11,998 bases of DNA from Thermoplasmata archaeon. GTDB taxonomy: Archaea > Thermoplasmatota > Thermoplasmata > Thermoplasmatales > Thermoplasmataceae. This document shows, piece by piece, positions 1 to 7,443 of this stretch. How positions within the stretch are numbered: position 1 is the first letter of the stretch; the number at the start of each line of letters is the position of its first letter. The DNA is taken from assembly GCA_021826835.1 (NCBI GenBank), contig JAKAYH010000031.1, positions 1 through 11,998 on the forward strand. The letters run 5' to 3'. The position numbers and the translations under genes were made by a program. Under the pieces are notes generated by a model. The model was not told the DNA's origin and did not search any database. It saw nothing but the letters and a program-made list of their open reading frames with translations.

Positions 1-621
1 GTTCCTTATAGTAAAGATCACATGGATGTGACTTTTCTTGAGGAAATGGGTCGTGAAGGATCTTCATGGGGGGCATTCAAGATTAAGGATTATGACATCC
101 CAGAAGAAAATCTCATTGGCACTATTAACAAAGGGTTCAATATCATTCACGAAGGCTTTGAGTTTGCCAGAGCTATAATTTCAGTAATAAGTGGGGGCGC
201 AGCTCTTGAATCAATAGGAAGGGGAATCGAATACATGAAGAATCGAGTTGCTTTCGGAAAGGAAATTGTAAGGTATCAGGGACTCCAATTTTCAGTAGCT
301 GAACACACCGCCAGAATGGAAACGGCTCTGGATCTTGGGTATCGTGCACTTTGGTTTTATGATCAAGAACAGAGATTTGGAAAGTATGACAGATTTAGGG
401 TAAGCAAAGAAATTGCAAAAGCCAAGCTTCTTTCTACAACATGGGCATTTGACGCAATAAATGATGCACTACAATGGCAGGGGGCATATGGTTATTCTAA
501 GGATTGTCCCGAGGAATGGGCATTGAGAGGTATAAGATCCTTCCAGCTTGCGGAAGGTTCCAGAGAGATCATGAAACTCATAATTGCGAGAGAAACTATA
601 GGAAAAGAATTCATGAATTAA
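1..621 (+). CDS. Acyl-CoA dehydrogenase, C-terminal part (5' truncated by window edge)
   Basis: This is the C-terminal 206 residues of an FAD-dependent acyl-CoA dehydrogenase, the enzyme that introduces the alpha-beta double bond into acyl-CoA and passes electrons to an electron-transfer flavoprotein. The reading frame is open from base 1, so the gene starts outside the window and the first internal ATG (base 22) is not its start. The visible part covers the end of the beta domain and the C-terminal helical domain, including the family-typical GRGIEYMKNRVAFGKEI and WQGAYGYSKD stretches. In the ending LAEGSREIMKLIIARE, the Glu of AEG (visible residue 185, codon 553-555) aligns with the catalytic base of medium-chain acyl-CoA dehydrogenase (YEGT...IAREH). 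Substrate chain length cannot be read from this part. The stop overlaps the convergent flippase gene by 4 bases. Confidence 0.93.
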   Translation, partial: VPYSKDHMDVTFLEEMGREGSSWGAFKIKDYDIPEENLIGTINKGFNIIHEGFEFARAIISVISGGAALESIGRGIEYMKNRVAFGKEIVRYQGLQFSVAEHTARMETALDLGYRALWFYDQEQRFGKYDRFRVSKEIAKAKLLSTTWAFDAINDALQWQGAYGYSKDCPEEWALRGIRSFQLAEGSREIMKLIIARETIGKEFMN

Positions 622-2138
622 CTTTTTTCATTTTCTTTTTTATCCTTTAATAATTTTAATCCTACCAACACATCTCTTATTTCTTCAACACTTATCTCTT
701 TAATTCCTATTGAAATACCTATATATAAGAGATAACTTAAAAGCACAACTGGCAGTAACTCCAAAATATCATAGGGTTTGATGTATAAATAAGCTCCAAT
801 TAAGAATAATGACTGTAAAACTGCTGGAATTATTTGAAGGTAGAATTTAGAAGAGGTACGAACACCATTGATTTCCCTGTAATATTCCTTATATGCAATA
901 TAGGCGAACAGAGCGCCAAGAAGAAACCCAATAGCTGCTCCAGAATCTCCAAGTCCTGCAAGTTTGATGCCTAATATTTCCGTTGGGATTAGAACTATGT
1001 TAGCAACCAGATTAACTATTACTGCCCCTAACCCTATTATGGCAATATATTTCTGCTTGCTTTTTGAAATAACTGCAGAGGTGAATGGCGAGGACAACAC
1101 AGAGAAATAGGTACCCACAGACAAAATAGATAGTGAAAGTGCATATGGTAGGTAAACCCTGTTAAACAGATTTAGTATAAATGGGGACATCCAAATCATG
1201 CTTATGGCAATGGGCAGAGTTACTAGCGAAATTATTCTTTCATATTCGTGTACCTGATCATTGAAATCCTTTGCTGTTTTGTGACTTGATGATGTAAGTA
1301 ATGGTATAAAAAAAACATAAACTGAGGCAGAAATAGCAAGCATTGCAGATGTTAGTTTCTGGTTAGCATAAAAGGCGCCTGTTGCTATTGTTCCCCAAAA
1401 GAATTGAATTATAACTTTGTCTACATTTGCATTTATTATTGCTATGCTTGTCCCCAGAGCTAAAGGTAATGCGATGGAGAGGTATTTTTTAAAGAGGACC
1501 ATGCTCGGTCTTCCTATTTTCCATGGTCTTCCTATCATATAGGAAATAATGATAAAAATACTGTAAGTAACGCCATATATTAAGGCAAGTATCACTGAAA
1601 TATTATTTCCAAGATTTCCCTCTTTCCCAAGGAAATAAACCACTCCGATGAATATGAAAATGGAGTTTCTCAATATTGCCTCAATGAGTGGCGGTATTGC
1701 CATCTTGTTAGACTGATATGTTACGGAATAATAAGTTGAAAAAACAGGGATCATGTTTGCTATGGCATAATATGGCAATATGGCCAGAATAACCCAAAAT
1801 TCAATGGGATTATAGAAACCTCTGTGAAGAACATATACCCACAGAAGTAAAGTACCAATGACGGCGAAGACATATATGGCATTCAAAATGCCTCTTATGG
1901 CAATGAACGTACCAAGGGCCCTTGACTTATCCTCTCCTGAAGATAGAATCTTAACATGTGCTGTGGAAAATCCAAGATCAATAATTATTGTATAAAGTCC
2001 AGCAAAGGCAATAGCATATGAAAGGTAACCCCAGTATATTGGACCTATATATCGATTGATGAAGAATAGTGACACATATCCCAAAATTGCCGAAAGCAAA
2101 GTCTGGAATACAAGTATGGGGGATTTTCTTGCAAACAC
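618..2138 (-). CDS. Oligosaccharide flippase family membrane protein (Wzx/RfbX-like, MOP superfamily)
   Basis: This 506-residue polytopic membrane protein has about 12 to 14 hydrophobic segments along its whole length. It fits the polysaccharide biosynthesis/flippase family, which moves lipid-linked glycans across the membrane. The N-terminus (LLSAILGYVSLFFINRYIGP followed by a YLSYAIAFAGL segment) is typical of the family. So is the mid-protein stretch around residues 235-270, IINANVDKVIIQFFWGT followed by GAFYANQKL. The lysine-rich, charged C-terminus should be cytoplasmic. The start is a GTG (2136-2138). A TATA box centred near 2166 predicts transcription starting at about 2140, so the mRNA is probably leaderless and GTG is the right start. 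No glycosyltransferase genes are adjacent, so the glycan is unknown. S-layer or lipid glycosylation is an inference. Confidence 0.85.
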   Translation of the reverse strand: MFARKSPILVFQTLLSAILGYVSLFFINRYIGPIYWGYLSYAIAFAGLYTIIIDLGFSTAHVKILSSGEDKSRALGTFIAIRGILNAIYVFAVIGTLLLWVYVLHRGFYNPIEFWVILAILPYYAIANMIPVFSTYYSVTYQSNKMAIPPLIEAILRNSIFIFIGVVYFLGKEGNLGNNISVILALIYGVTYSIFIIISYMIGRPWKIGRPSMVLFKKYLSIALPLALGTSIAIINANVDKVIIQFFWGTIATGAFYANQKLTSAMLAISASVYVFFIPLLTSSSHKTAKDFNDQVHEYERIISLVTLPIAISMIWMSPFILNLFNRVYLPYALSLSILSVGTYFSVLSSPFTSAVISKSKQKYIAIIGLGAVIVNLVANIVLIPTEILGIKLAGLGDSGAAIGFLLGALFAYIAYKEYYREINGVRTSSKFYLQIIPAVLQSLFLIGAYLYIKPYDILELLPVVLLSYLLYIGISIGIKEISVEEIRDVLVGLKLLKDKKENEKS

Positions 2139-2161
2139 TGTTTTTGTGCAGTGGAAATTAA

Positions 2162-2176
2162 ATATTAATACTTTTG
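2162..2176 (-). promoter_or_regulatory. TATA/BRE promoter of the flippase gene
   Basis: Read on the minus strand, an AAAAG BRE-like block precedes TATTAATAT. The box centre is about 26-28 bases from the GTG start, the distance expected for a leaderless archaeal transcript. No ribosome binding site is visible between box and start. Confidence 0.55.
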
Positions 2177-2206
2177 ATCTCTTGAAAATCTATGAATTTT
2201 AGCGTT

Positions 2207-2224
2207 TATTTAATAAAAATTTAA
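2207..2224 (-). terminator. Possible T-rich terminator after thsB
   Basis: On the minus strand the thsB stop is followed after about 8 bases by an AAATTTTTATT run. Archaeal RNA polymerase often terminates at T-rich stretches without a hairpin, and no hairpin is seen here. This would separate thsB from the flippase gene. The call rests on base composition alone. Confidence 0.3.
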
Positions 2225-2232
2225 GGGGAAGA

Positions 2233-3864
2233 TTAATCTTCTCCGCCCATTCCTCCTTCGGCGCCTGGTCCACCTGGAGCACCGCCCTTTGAACCCTTTG
2301 TAGCTATGACATCATCAATTCTTAATATCATAACCGCGGCTTCGGTTGCTGCATCTATCGCTTGCTTTCCAACTCTGATAGGTTCAATAACTCCAATTTT
2401 GTCCATGTCTTCAATTTCGCCACTATAAACGTTTATTCCAGCGTTCTTTTTTCCTTTGGCATGGGCATTTCTCAGATTTATTATAACGTCAATAGCTCCT
2501 AAACCAGCATTCTCTGAAAGAGCTCTAGGAATTTCCTCAACTGCATTGGCAAATCTCTCAATTGCCAGTTGCTGTCTTCCGCCGATTTTTGTTGCGTATT
2601 CCCTTATGTGGAATGCTATTTCACTGGCTGCTGATCCTCCACCAGATACATACTTACCATCTTCGATGGCTGCTGCTACGACATGAATTGAGTCAACTAT
2701 TGATCTCTCAATTTCATCAGCTACGTGCTCTGTTCCCCCCCTGACTAGTATACTAACAGCCTTTGGATTTTTGCATCCTGTTACAAAAGTGAGGTAGTCA
2801 TCTCCAATTTTTATCTGCTCAACAGTTTCTGCTGCACCGAGATCTGAGGAGGTCAACTCATCCATTGAGGATGCGATTGCAGCCCCTGTGGCCTTTGCTA
2901 ATTTTTCCATATCGCTCTTCTTCACTCTTCTTACTGCATAAATTCCTTCTTTTGCAAGATAATGCTGAGCAAGATCATCTATCCCTTTCTGGGTTATCAG
3001 AACATTTGCACCTGAATCCTTTACTTTCTTTACCATTTCCTTGAGTAGAGATTCCTCCTGTGAAAGGAATTTCTGAATCATTGATGGGTCATCTATCCTA
3101 ATGTTTGTGTCGAATTCAGGTTTTTTGATTTCCAATGCTGCATTTAGCAAAGCAATTTTTGCTTTTTTAACTGTGTCAGGCATACCAGGATGAACCTTTT
3201 CCTTATCTACAATTATTCCTGAGATAAGTTCACTGTCCTCAATATCTCCACCCTGTTTCTTGACTATCTGAACATTGTCCAGATCGACTGAATATCCTGT
3301 TTCAGTTTTCTCTGCAACTGCCTTTATTGCTTCATATGATATCTCGCCAAGTTTGTCTCTGCTCCCAGATGCGGATTTACTGCTCAGCGAAGTTTGAGCC
3401 ATTTTGACAAGTAGAGCCTTGTCATTGATTGTAACAGGTTTGGACATCTGATCCAGAATTTCCTTGGCCTTCTCCGCTCCCATTCTGTAACCTTCTGCTA
3501 TAACTGTTGGATGAACCTCCTGATTTATCAATCCCTCAGCTTCCTGAAGAAGTGCTCCAGAGATTATGACTGCCGTTGTTGTTCCATCACCAACAAAAGA
3601 GTCTTGAGTTTTAGAAACCTCAACCATCATCTTGGCAGCAGGGTGTTCTACATCCATTTCCTTTAGAATTGTTACACCATCATTAGTTATAACAATATCA
3701 CCGAGGGAATCAACAAGCATCTTGTCCATTCCCCTTGGGCCAAGGCTTGATCTTACTGCTGCTGCAATGCTCTTTGCTGCTTCTATATTTCCTTTCATGG
3801 CATCTTTGCCAGTTTCTCTTTTAGCTCCTTCTTTTAATATGAATATTGGTTGTCCGCCTATCAT
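2233..3864 (-). CDS. thsB: Thermosome subunit beta (group II chaperonin)
   Basis: This 543-residue subunit belongs to the cytosolic ATP-driven double-ring chaperonin (Cpn60/TCP-1 family). Equatorial-domain motifs are all present: LGPRGMDKM at 41-49, TNDG at 60-63 and the phosphate-binding GDGTTT at 92-97. The apical and intermediate domains follow, then a C-terminal equatorial part with the GGG motif ([10 protein letters not shown]). The N-terminus [17 protein letters not shown] and much of the body resemble Thermoplasma ThsB more than ThsA from memory, hence the beta call. The C-terminus is Gly-rich and ends GGMGGED, the usual group II tail that lines the cavity. The ATG is preceded by a strong BRE/TATA, which predicts a leader of about 6 bases with no ribosome binding site. 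The partner alpha subunit is not in this window. Heat induction is likely for the family but is not shown by the sequence. Confidence 0.97.
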   Translation of the reverse strand: MIGGQPIFILKEGAKRETGKDAMKGNIEAAKSIAAAVRSSLGPRGMDKMLVDSLGDIVITNDGVTILKEMDVEHPAAKMMVEVSKTQDSFVGDGTTTAVIISGALLQEAEGLINQEVHPTVIAEGYRMGAEKAKEILDQMSKPVTINDKALLVKMAQTSLSSKSASGSRDKLGEISYEAIKAVAEKTETGYSVDLDNVQIVKKQGGDIEDSELISGIIVDKEKVHPGMPDTVKKAKIALLNAALEIKKPEFDTNIRIDDPSMIQKFLSQEESLLKEMVKKVKDSGANVLITQKGIDDLAQHYLAKEGIYAVRRVKKSDMEKLAKATGAAIASSMDELTSSDLGAAETVEQIKIGDDYLTFVTGCKNPKAVSILVRGGTEHVADEIERSIVDSIHVVAAAIEDGKYVSGGGSAASEIAFHIREYATKIGGRQQLAIERFANAVEEIPRALSENAGLGAIDVIINLRNAHAKGKKNAGINVYSGEIEDMDKIGVIEPIRVGKQAIDAATEAAVMILRIDDVIATKGSKGGAPGGPGAEGGMGGED

Positions 3865-3890
3865 AACTATCAGCTAAGTAAAAATAAACT

Positions 3891-3905
3891 TCTATATAAG
3901 CTTTT
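3891..3905 (-). promoter_or_regulatory. BRE/TATA promoter of thsB within an inverted repeat
   Basis: On the minus strand AAAAG is followed by CTTATATAGA, a close match to an archaeal BRE plus TATA box. The centre near 3896 predicts transcription from about 3870, just before the ATG at 3864. The box overlaps an inverted repeat at 3894-3909 (arms ATATAA and TTATAT, spacer GCTT), which could simply be overlapping TATA-like sequence or an operator. Confidence 0.7.
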
Positions 3906-3930
3906 ATATTGACAATACGATATTAGATAT
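3906..3930 (+). repeat. Two-part intergenic motif, copy 1
   Basis: ATATTGACAA (3906-3915) is followed 16 bases after its start by ATTAGATAT (3922-3930). The same two blocks recur in the same order 14 bases apart at 7816-7838. Here they lie directly upstream of the thsB BRE/TATA. Function is unknown. AT-rich chance similarity is possible. Confidence 0.35.
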
Positions 3931-4047
3931 GCATGCCCTTATGTTTTATAGATAGTTTTAAATTACGAGAATCAAAAACTTAAATTAAAAACTCTTGAAA
4001 AAAGGGTAAAATTTCTACGAGATAGCAGCTATGGCTCCATAAATAGA

Positions 4048-4056
4048 TTATATATA
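4048..4056 (+). promoter_or_regulatory. TATA box of the DUF1805 gene; decides its start
   Basis: TTATATATA is centred about 26 bases before the ATG at 4077, so transcription should begin at that ATG. The in-frame TTG at 4068, which would add three residues, would fall outside the predicted mRNA. Confidence 0.6.
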
Positions 4057-4076
4057 CTCTTTTATGATTGTTGAAT

Positions 4077-4364
4077 ATGGTTGAAACAAAGGAAATGAAA
4101 ATTGAAGGGAAGACCTTTACTTATCTGAAGATGGATATGGAAAAGGCTCCTCTTGTTCTTATCAAGGGAAAAATCGGTTACGTAATGTGTGGGTATCTCA
4201 ATATGGAGACTGCAGATAAGTTAGGCGATACTGCCATAAGAGTAAAAGGAGTAAAAGATGCCGAATCAATACTATCATCCAATGTAGAGGCAGTTTCAAT
4301 GAAAGCAAAAGCCTTGGGTATAGAAGTGGGAATGCCAGTTAAATCCATAATATCTAAACTATAA
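4077..4364 (+). CDS. DUF1805 (YunC-like) protein of unknown function
   Basis: This is a 95-residue soluble protein. It resembles the DUF1805/YunC family of small uncharacterised proteins found in archaea and Firmicutes. The shared features are an N-terminal MKIEGKTF-type strand, the central GYVMCGYLN motif (residues 34-42, with the conserved Cys38) and a C-terminal helix-plus-strand block AKALGIEVGMPVKSII. No catalytic role is established for the family. The start is placed at the ATG 4077 because the upstream TATA box puts the transcription start there, and the residues before it are not family-like. The gene is divergent from thsB and shares its 212-base promoter region, but no functional link can be claimed from that. 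It appears to be transcribed alone, with the next gene 97 bases away. Confidence 0.8.
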   Translation: MVETKEMKIEGKTFTYLKMDMEKAPLVLIKGKIGYVMCGYLNMETADKLGDTAIRVKGVKDAESILSSNVEAVSMKAKALGIEVGMPVKSIISKL

Positions 4365-4408
4365 TCCCCTATTTCAATAAATTGGCTCCATCGATAACGT
4401 TAATTTTC

Positions 4409-4429
4409 CATTTAATAATTAGATATATT
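4409..4429 (+). promoter_or_regulatory. Probable promoter region of the NUDIX gene
   Basis: Two TATA-like blocks lie side by side: TTTAATAATT (4411-4420) and GATATATT (4422-4429). The second predicts transcription starting near 4451, at or next to a run of three ATG codons (4448-4456) that lies out of frame with the NUDIX gene. The first would start transcripts near 4440. The region also contains ATTAGATAT (4418-4426), half of the two-part motif seen at 3906 and 7816. Confidence 0.4.
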
Positions 4430-4461
4430 GTGATTAGAACGCCCTTAATGATGATGCCCAT

Positions 4462-4950
4462 ATGAGTGAGGAGAAAACTGAAAGAAACGCCTCCGTTGTA
4501 CTGGCCTTTCATAATAATGAATTCATTCTTTTAAAAAGAAAGAAAAGAGATAGCGATCCATGGTCAGGAGATTATTGCCTCCCAGGAGGTTTTTCCAGAC
4601 ACGGAGAAACGCTCATTGAAACAGCAAAGAGGGAGTTTGAAGAGGAAACAGGAATAAGTTCATCATATTTGGAATATATTCAATCGATGAAGGATTTTGA
4701 GCCAATGAAGAGTGCAGGTGTTAAAGTGTATCCGTTCGTTTTTTCCATGAAAGAGAAGAAAGATCTGCGAATCGGCGATGAAATTGAATGGGGATGTTTT
4801 GAAGATATAGGATCATTTAAATTAGAAAAAGACAATTTAAGAGGGGAAGCGTTCATAAAAGGCAACATAATAATTTGGGGGCTAACATTTAGAATCCTCT
4901 ATAAATTTTTTTCTGATAATTACTTATTCTATCATAGCAAACATGAATGA
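4462..4950 (+). CDS. NUDIX hydrolase, CoA pyrophosphatase-like
   Basis: This 162-residue protein has a complete Nudix box at residues 43-65: G43, E49, then R57-E58-F59-E60-E61-E62-x-G64-I65, matching GX5EX7REUXEEXGU. The REUXEE glutamates bind the divalent metal that drives cleavage of an X-linked nucleoside diphosphate. The stretch before the box (LLKRKKRDSDPWSGDYCLPGG) and the late IWGLTFRILYKFF helix resemble CoA diphosphatases of the NUDT7/NudL type, so CoA or acyl-CoA cleavage is the best guess but is not proven. The ATG at 4462 sits in an ATGA overlap with the stop of a 5-codon upstream ORF (4448-4465). No GGTG ribosome binding site is visible. The gene converges on the GHMP kinase gene with a 20-base gap. 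Confidence 0.85.
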   Translation: MSEEKTERNASVVLAFHNNEFILLKRKKRDSDPWSGDYCLPGGFSRHGETLIETAKREFEEETGISSSYLEYIQSMKDFEPMKSAGVKVYPFVFSMKEKKDLRIGDEIEWGCFEDIGSFKLEKDNLRGEAFIKGNIIIWGLTFRILYKFFSDNYLFYHSKHE

Positions 4951-4970
4951 AAGATAACCTATTTTGTTAT

Positions 4971-5963
4971 TCATCTCACTATTCTGGTGCCAAGAGGTGA
5001 GGTCGAAATTCTTGTTACAAATGTTGATATCTTAGTCATTTCCATCTGGATAGAAGTTAGTTTATCTGGTTCTGCCATAATGAGCACAAAACCTTGATTT
5101 CCGCCACCAAGGAGTCTTGCAGCCTTTGCACCCATGGACATTGATCTGGAGATGATCGATTCAATTTTTTCTGAAGAAACATTTTTTCCAAGGTTTTTTT
5201 TCACATTCCATCCCTGATTTATAAGGTTATAGAATAGAGGAAAATTATTTTGGATCAATGCAATATGCATTTCCTCTGCAATATTTTTCATTTGTATTAG
5301 TCTCTTGATTGTATCCTGATCTCCTGTCTTTGATTTTGAAACCTGATCGCCTAATATTGCACTGCTTTCCCTTGTTCTTCCAGAATATACAAGGAGCATC
5401 CTTTCATCAATATATTCACTTATGGATTTTTCCTTAAAATATTCTGTTCTTATCTCATTTCCTTTGAACTTCATAAATTTGAGTCCGCCAACTGAAATTG
5501 CATACGGGTCCTGTTTTCCCAAGGTTATACCAAAAAAATCCCTCTCTCTTCCATAGGCCTCCTCAGCGAGTTCCATATTAGTTATTTCCTCTCCTCTCAA
5601 TTCGTGAATTATCTTTAACAGCGCAGTTATGAGGGCAGATGAAGACCCCAATCCTGAACCCGGTGGAACCTCGTCTGATATAAATATCCTTCCAGTTCTT
5701 ATTCCAAATTCTCCCATTAGTTCAATGATTTTATTTTGCACATTATTTTCTTCATGATTTCCTAAAACAAATGTTTTGAGAAAGTCTCTGGACGATATTT
5801 CAACAGGGTACGGATCCTCACGATAAGTTACGAAAACTCCTCTTTCAATAGTTGAATTAACTACGGAACCCCCATGTTCATCAACAAAAGGCGAAATATC
5901 CGTTCCCCCTCCCGCAAAACTTACCCTTAATGGACTAAAAGCGAGGGTATTTTTCCCTGTCAC
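4971..5963 (-). CDS. GHMP kinase, D-glycero-D-manno-heptose 7-phosphate kinase-like
   Basis: This 330-residue GHMP-superfamily kinase should phosphorylate a sugar with ATP. The three family motifs are intact: motif 1 SPLRVSFAGGGTD at 10-22, the phosphate-binding VPPGSGLGSSSA at 99-110, and motif 3 GAKAARLLGGGNQGF at 278-292. GKQDPYA (149-155, with D152) matches the GKQDQYA signature of HddA-type heptose 7-phosphate kinases, which feed GDP-heptose synthesis. Fucokinase-like or other sugar kinase activity is possible. It is not one of the Thermoplasma mevalonate 3-kinase type enzymes as far as I can judge. The start is a GTG (5961-5963): an in-frame stop lies upstream at 5976-5978, and a TATA box centred near 5988 places transcription start on the GTG. 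No other heptose-pathway genes are visible nearby, so the substrate stays open. Confidence 0.85.
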   Translation of the reverse strand: MTGKNTLAFSPLRVSFAGGGTDISPFVDEHGGSVVNSTIERGVFVTYREDPYPVEISSRDFLKTFVLGNHEENNVQNKIIELMGEFGIRTGRIFISDEVPPGSGLGSSSALITALLKIIHELRGEEITNMELAEEAYGRERDFFGITLGKQDPYAISVGGLKFMKFKGNEIRTEYFKEKSISEYIDERMLLVYSGRTRESSAILGDQVSKSKTGDQDTIKRLIQMKNIAEEMHIALIQNNFPLFYNLINQGWNVKKNLGKNVSSEKIESIISRSMSMGAKAARLLGGGNQGFVLIMAEPDKLTSIQMEMTKISTFVTRISTSPLGTRIVR

Positions 5964-5984
5964 AACAAAGTGAAGTTAACAGGG

Positions 5985-5992
5985 TTTAAAAG
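5985..5992 (-). promoter_or_regulatory. TATA box of the GHMP kinase gene; supports the GTG start
   Basis: CTTTTAAA on the minus strand is centred about 26 bases before the GTG at 5963-5961, which predicts a leaderless mRNA beginning at the start codon. Confidence 0.5.
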
Positions 5993-6147
5993 ATTTGCAT
6001 TTCATACAATTTTAGTAGATTAATTTGAATTCTCTCCTTACAGGAAATAAATGTAATATTAAAATTATCTTCCCTATGATTAATGTAAAGAATCATATCC
6101 AAAAAAGCATTATTATTGAATATGAGAAAGTGTTTAGTCCAATATAG

Positions 6148-6153
6148 GGTGAT
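6148..6153 (+). promoter_or_regulatory. Ribosome binding site of rfcL; supports the TTG start
   Basis: GGTGAT matches the complement of the archaeal 16S rRNA 3' end (ATCACC). It lies 3 bases before TTG 6157, a short spacing. An in-frame TAA (6154-6156) directly abuts the TTG, so no longer protein is possible. Confidence 0.65.
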
Positions 6154-6156
6154 TAA

Positions 6157-7443
6157 TTGAAGGGAGTATTTTGGAATGATTTCTACAGACCAACTAACTT
6201 GGATGATACCCTAATGGCCAATGACATAAGAATCAAAATAAAGAACTGGATTGAATCCTGGCAAATGGGAGAGGTCACAAAGAATGCAATGATCTTATGG
6301 GGAGAACCGGGACTTGGAAAGACAACCACTGCATTTGCAATTGCTAATGAATTTGGGGTTCCAGTAATAGAAATGAATGCTTCAGATTTGAGAGATCGCC
6401 AGAGCATTAAAAATATAGCAGGCCTTGCATCAATTTATATGGATCTTTTTTCCATAGAGAAAAAAGGGTTCTCTAAAGTTATCCTCATGGATGAAGCAGA
6501 CAACATAAACGATTCAAGGTCAAAAAATGGAAGTTCAGACACTGGTGGAATGAATGAACTTCTCAATGTAATTAAAAACACCCGTAATCCAATAATTTTG
6601 ACAATGAATGATTTTTATGGTTTCAGAAGAAAGAGCGGAGGGAGCGATATAATAAACAATTCTCTCTCTATTGAGTTCAAGCTTTACAACAGGAGGAGGG
6701 ATATCGATTATAATGAGAACGTCAGGAAACTTCGAACAAACATCATAAAAATTGTTGAAGAGAATGGCTTTAGAATTTCTCAGAACGATGTTAGTGTAAT
6801 AATTGAGAGAAATTTTCCTGATATCCGTGGAATTATAAACGATGTTCAGTCCATAGCAATAAACAGTAATAGTTCAATGATGGAGAATCTTGCAGAAGGA
6901 CAAAGAGATGCCACGACTTCAATCTTTGAAATAATGAAAGAAATATTTAGGGGAAGAAATTATGAGAAAATTTTTGAATTACTCAGAGACAAAGATTTCG
7001 ACACATCCGATCTTGTATTATGGATAGATAATAATCTTCCCATGGAGGCAGAGATTCCCATAGATCTAGTTCATGCATATGAGATATTATCAAAGGCAGA
7101 TATCTATATGGGGAGAGTCATTAGAAAACAGCATTTCCGCTACATGGTCTACGCTGAGGATATAGCTGCAGGCGTTTTTAATGGAATATCCACCGTTAAC
7201 AAAAAATTTGTTAAATATGAGTTTCCGTCTATGATTATGAGAATGTCACGATCCAAAGGCTCGAGATCTATGAGAAAGAACACGTTAAAGAAAATAGGAA
7301 AATTTACTCATTCATCCTCTAAGCAAGCTTCAGATCTCCTTTGGTTTTATTCTGCACTTGCTTCAATATCAAAGGAGAATAAAAGTGAACTTATGAAACT
7401 TCTTGGACTGGATGAAAAGGAAATGGAAATTATAACGGGTTAA
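6157..7443 (+). CDS. rfcL: Replication factor C large subunit (clamp loader)
   Basis: This 428-residue AAA+ ATPase is the large subunit of archaeal RFC, which opens and loads the PCNA ring at primer-template junctions. The N-terminal VFWNDFYRPTNLDD matches the family's opening WxxKYRPxxLDE. Walker A is GEPGLGKT (49-56) and Walker B is VILMDEAD (108-115). A sensor 1-like ILTMND segment (ILTAND in most homologues) follows. A FPDIRGIINDVQSIA segment carries the sensor 2-type arginine. The rest is the helical collar domain. The TTG start is forced by an abutting in-frame stop and supported by GGTGAT. No canonical C-terminal PCNA-interacting box is seen: the protein ends SELMKLLGLDEKEMEIITG. The small subunit gene is not adjacent. 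The 3' end overlaps the convergent rnp2 gene by 14 bases. Confidence 0.93.
   Translation: MKGVFWNDFYRPTNLDDTLMANDIRIKIKNWIESWQMGEVTKNAMILWGEPGLGKTTTAFAIANEFGVPVIEMNASDLRDRQSIKNIAGLASIYMDLFSIEKKGFSKVILMDEADNINDSRSKNGSSDTGGMNELLNVIKNTRNPIILTMNDFYGFRRKSGGSDIINNSLSIEFKLYNRRRDIDYNENVRKLRTNIIKIVEENGFRISQNDVSVIIERNFPDIRGIINDVQSIAINSNSSMMENLAEGQRDATTSIFEIMKEIFRGRNYEKIFELLRDKDFDTSDLVLWIDNNLPMEAEIPIDLVHAYEILSKADIYMGRVIRKQHFRYMVYAEDIAAGVFNGISTVNKKFVKYEFPSMIMRMSRSKGSRSMRKNTLKKIGKFTHSSSKQASDLLWFYSALASISKENKSELMKLLGLDEKEMEIITG

Noticed and set aside
2456..3877. Three plus-strand ORFs inside thsB (2456-2686, 2562-2744, 3632-3877)
   Set aside because: They are antisense shadows of a strongly conserved chaperonin gene, without promoters, ribosome binding sites or recognisable domains.
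4068..4076. TTG at 4068 as the DUF1805 start
   Set aside because: The TATA box at 4048-4056 predicts transcription from about 4077, where an ATG stands, and the extra residues MLN are not family-like.
7324..7347. PIP box QASDLLWF in RfcL
   Set aside because: The fourth position is Asp instead of a hydrophobic residue, and about 30 residues follow it, so it is not a convincing clamp-binding tail.
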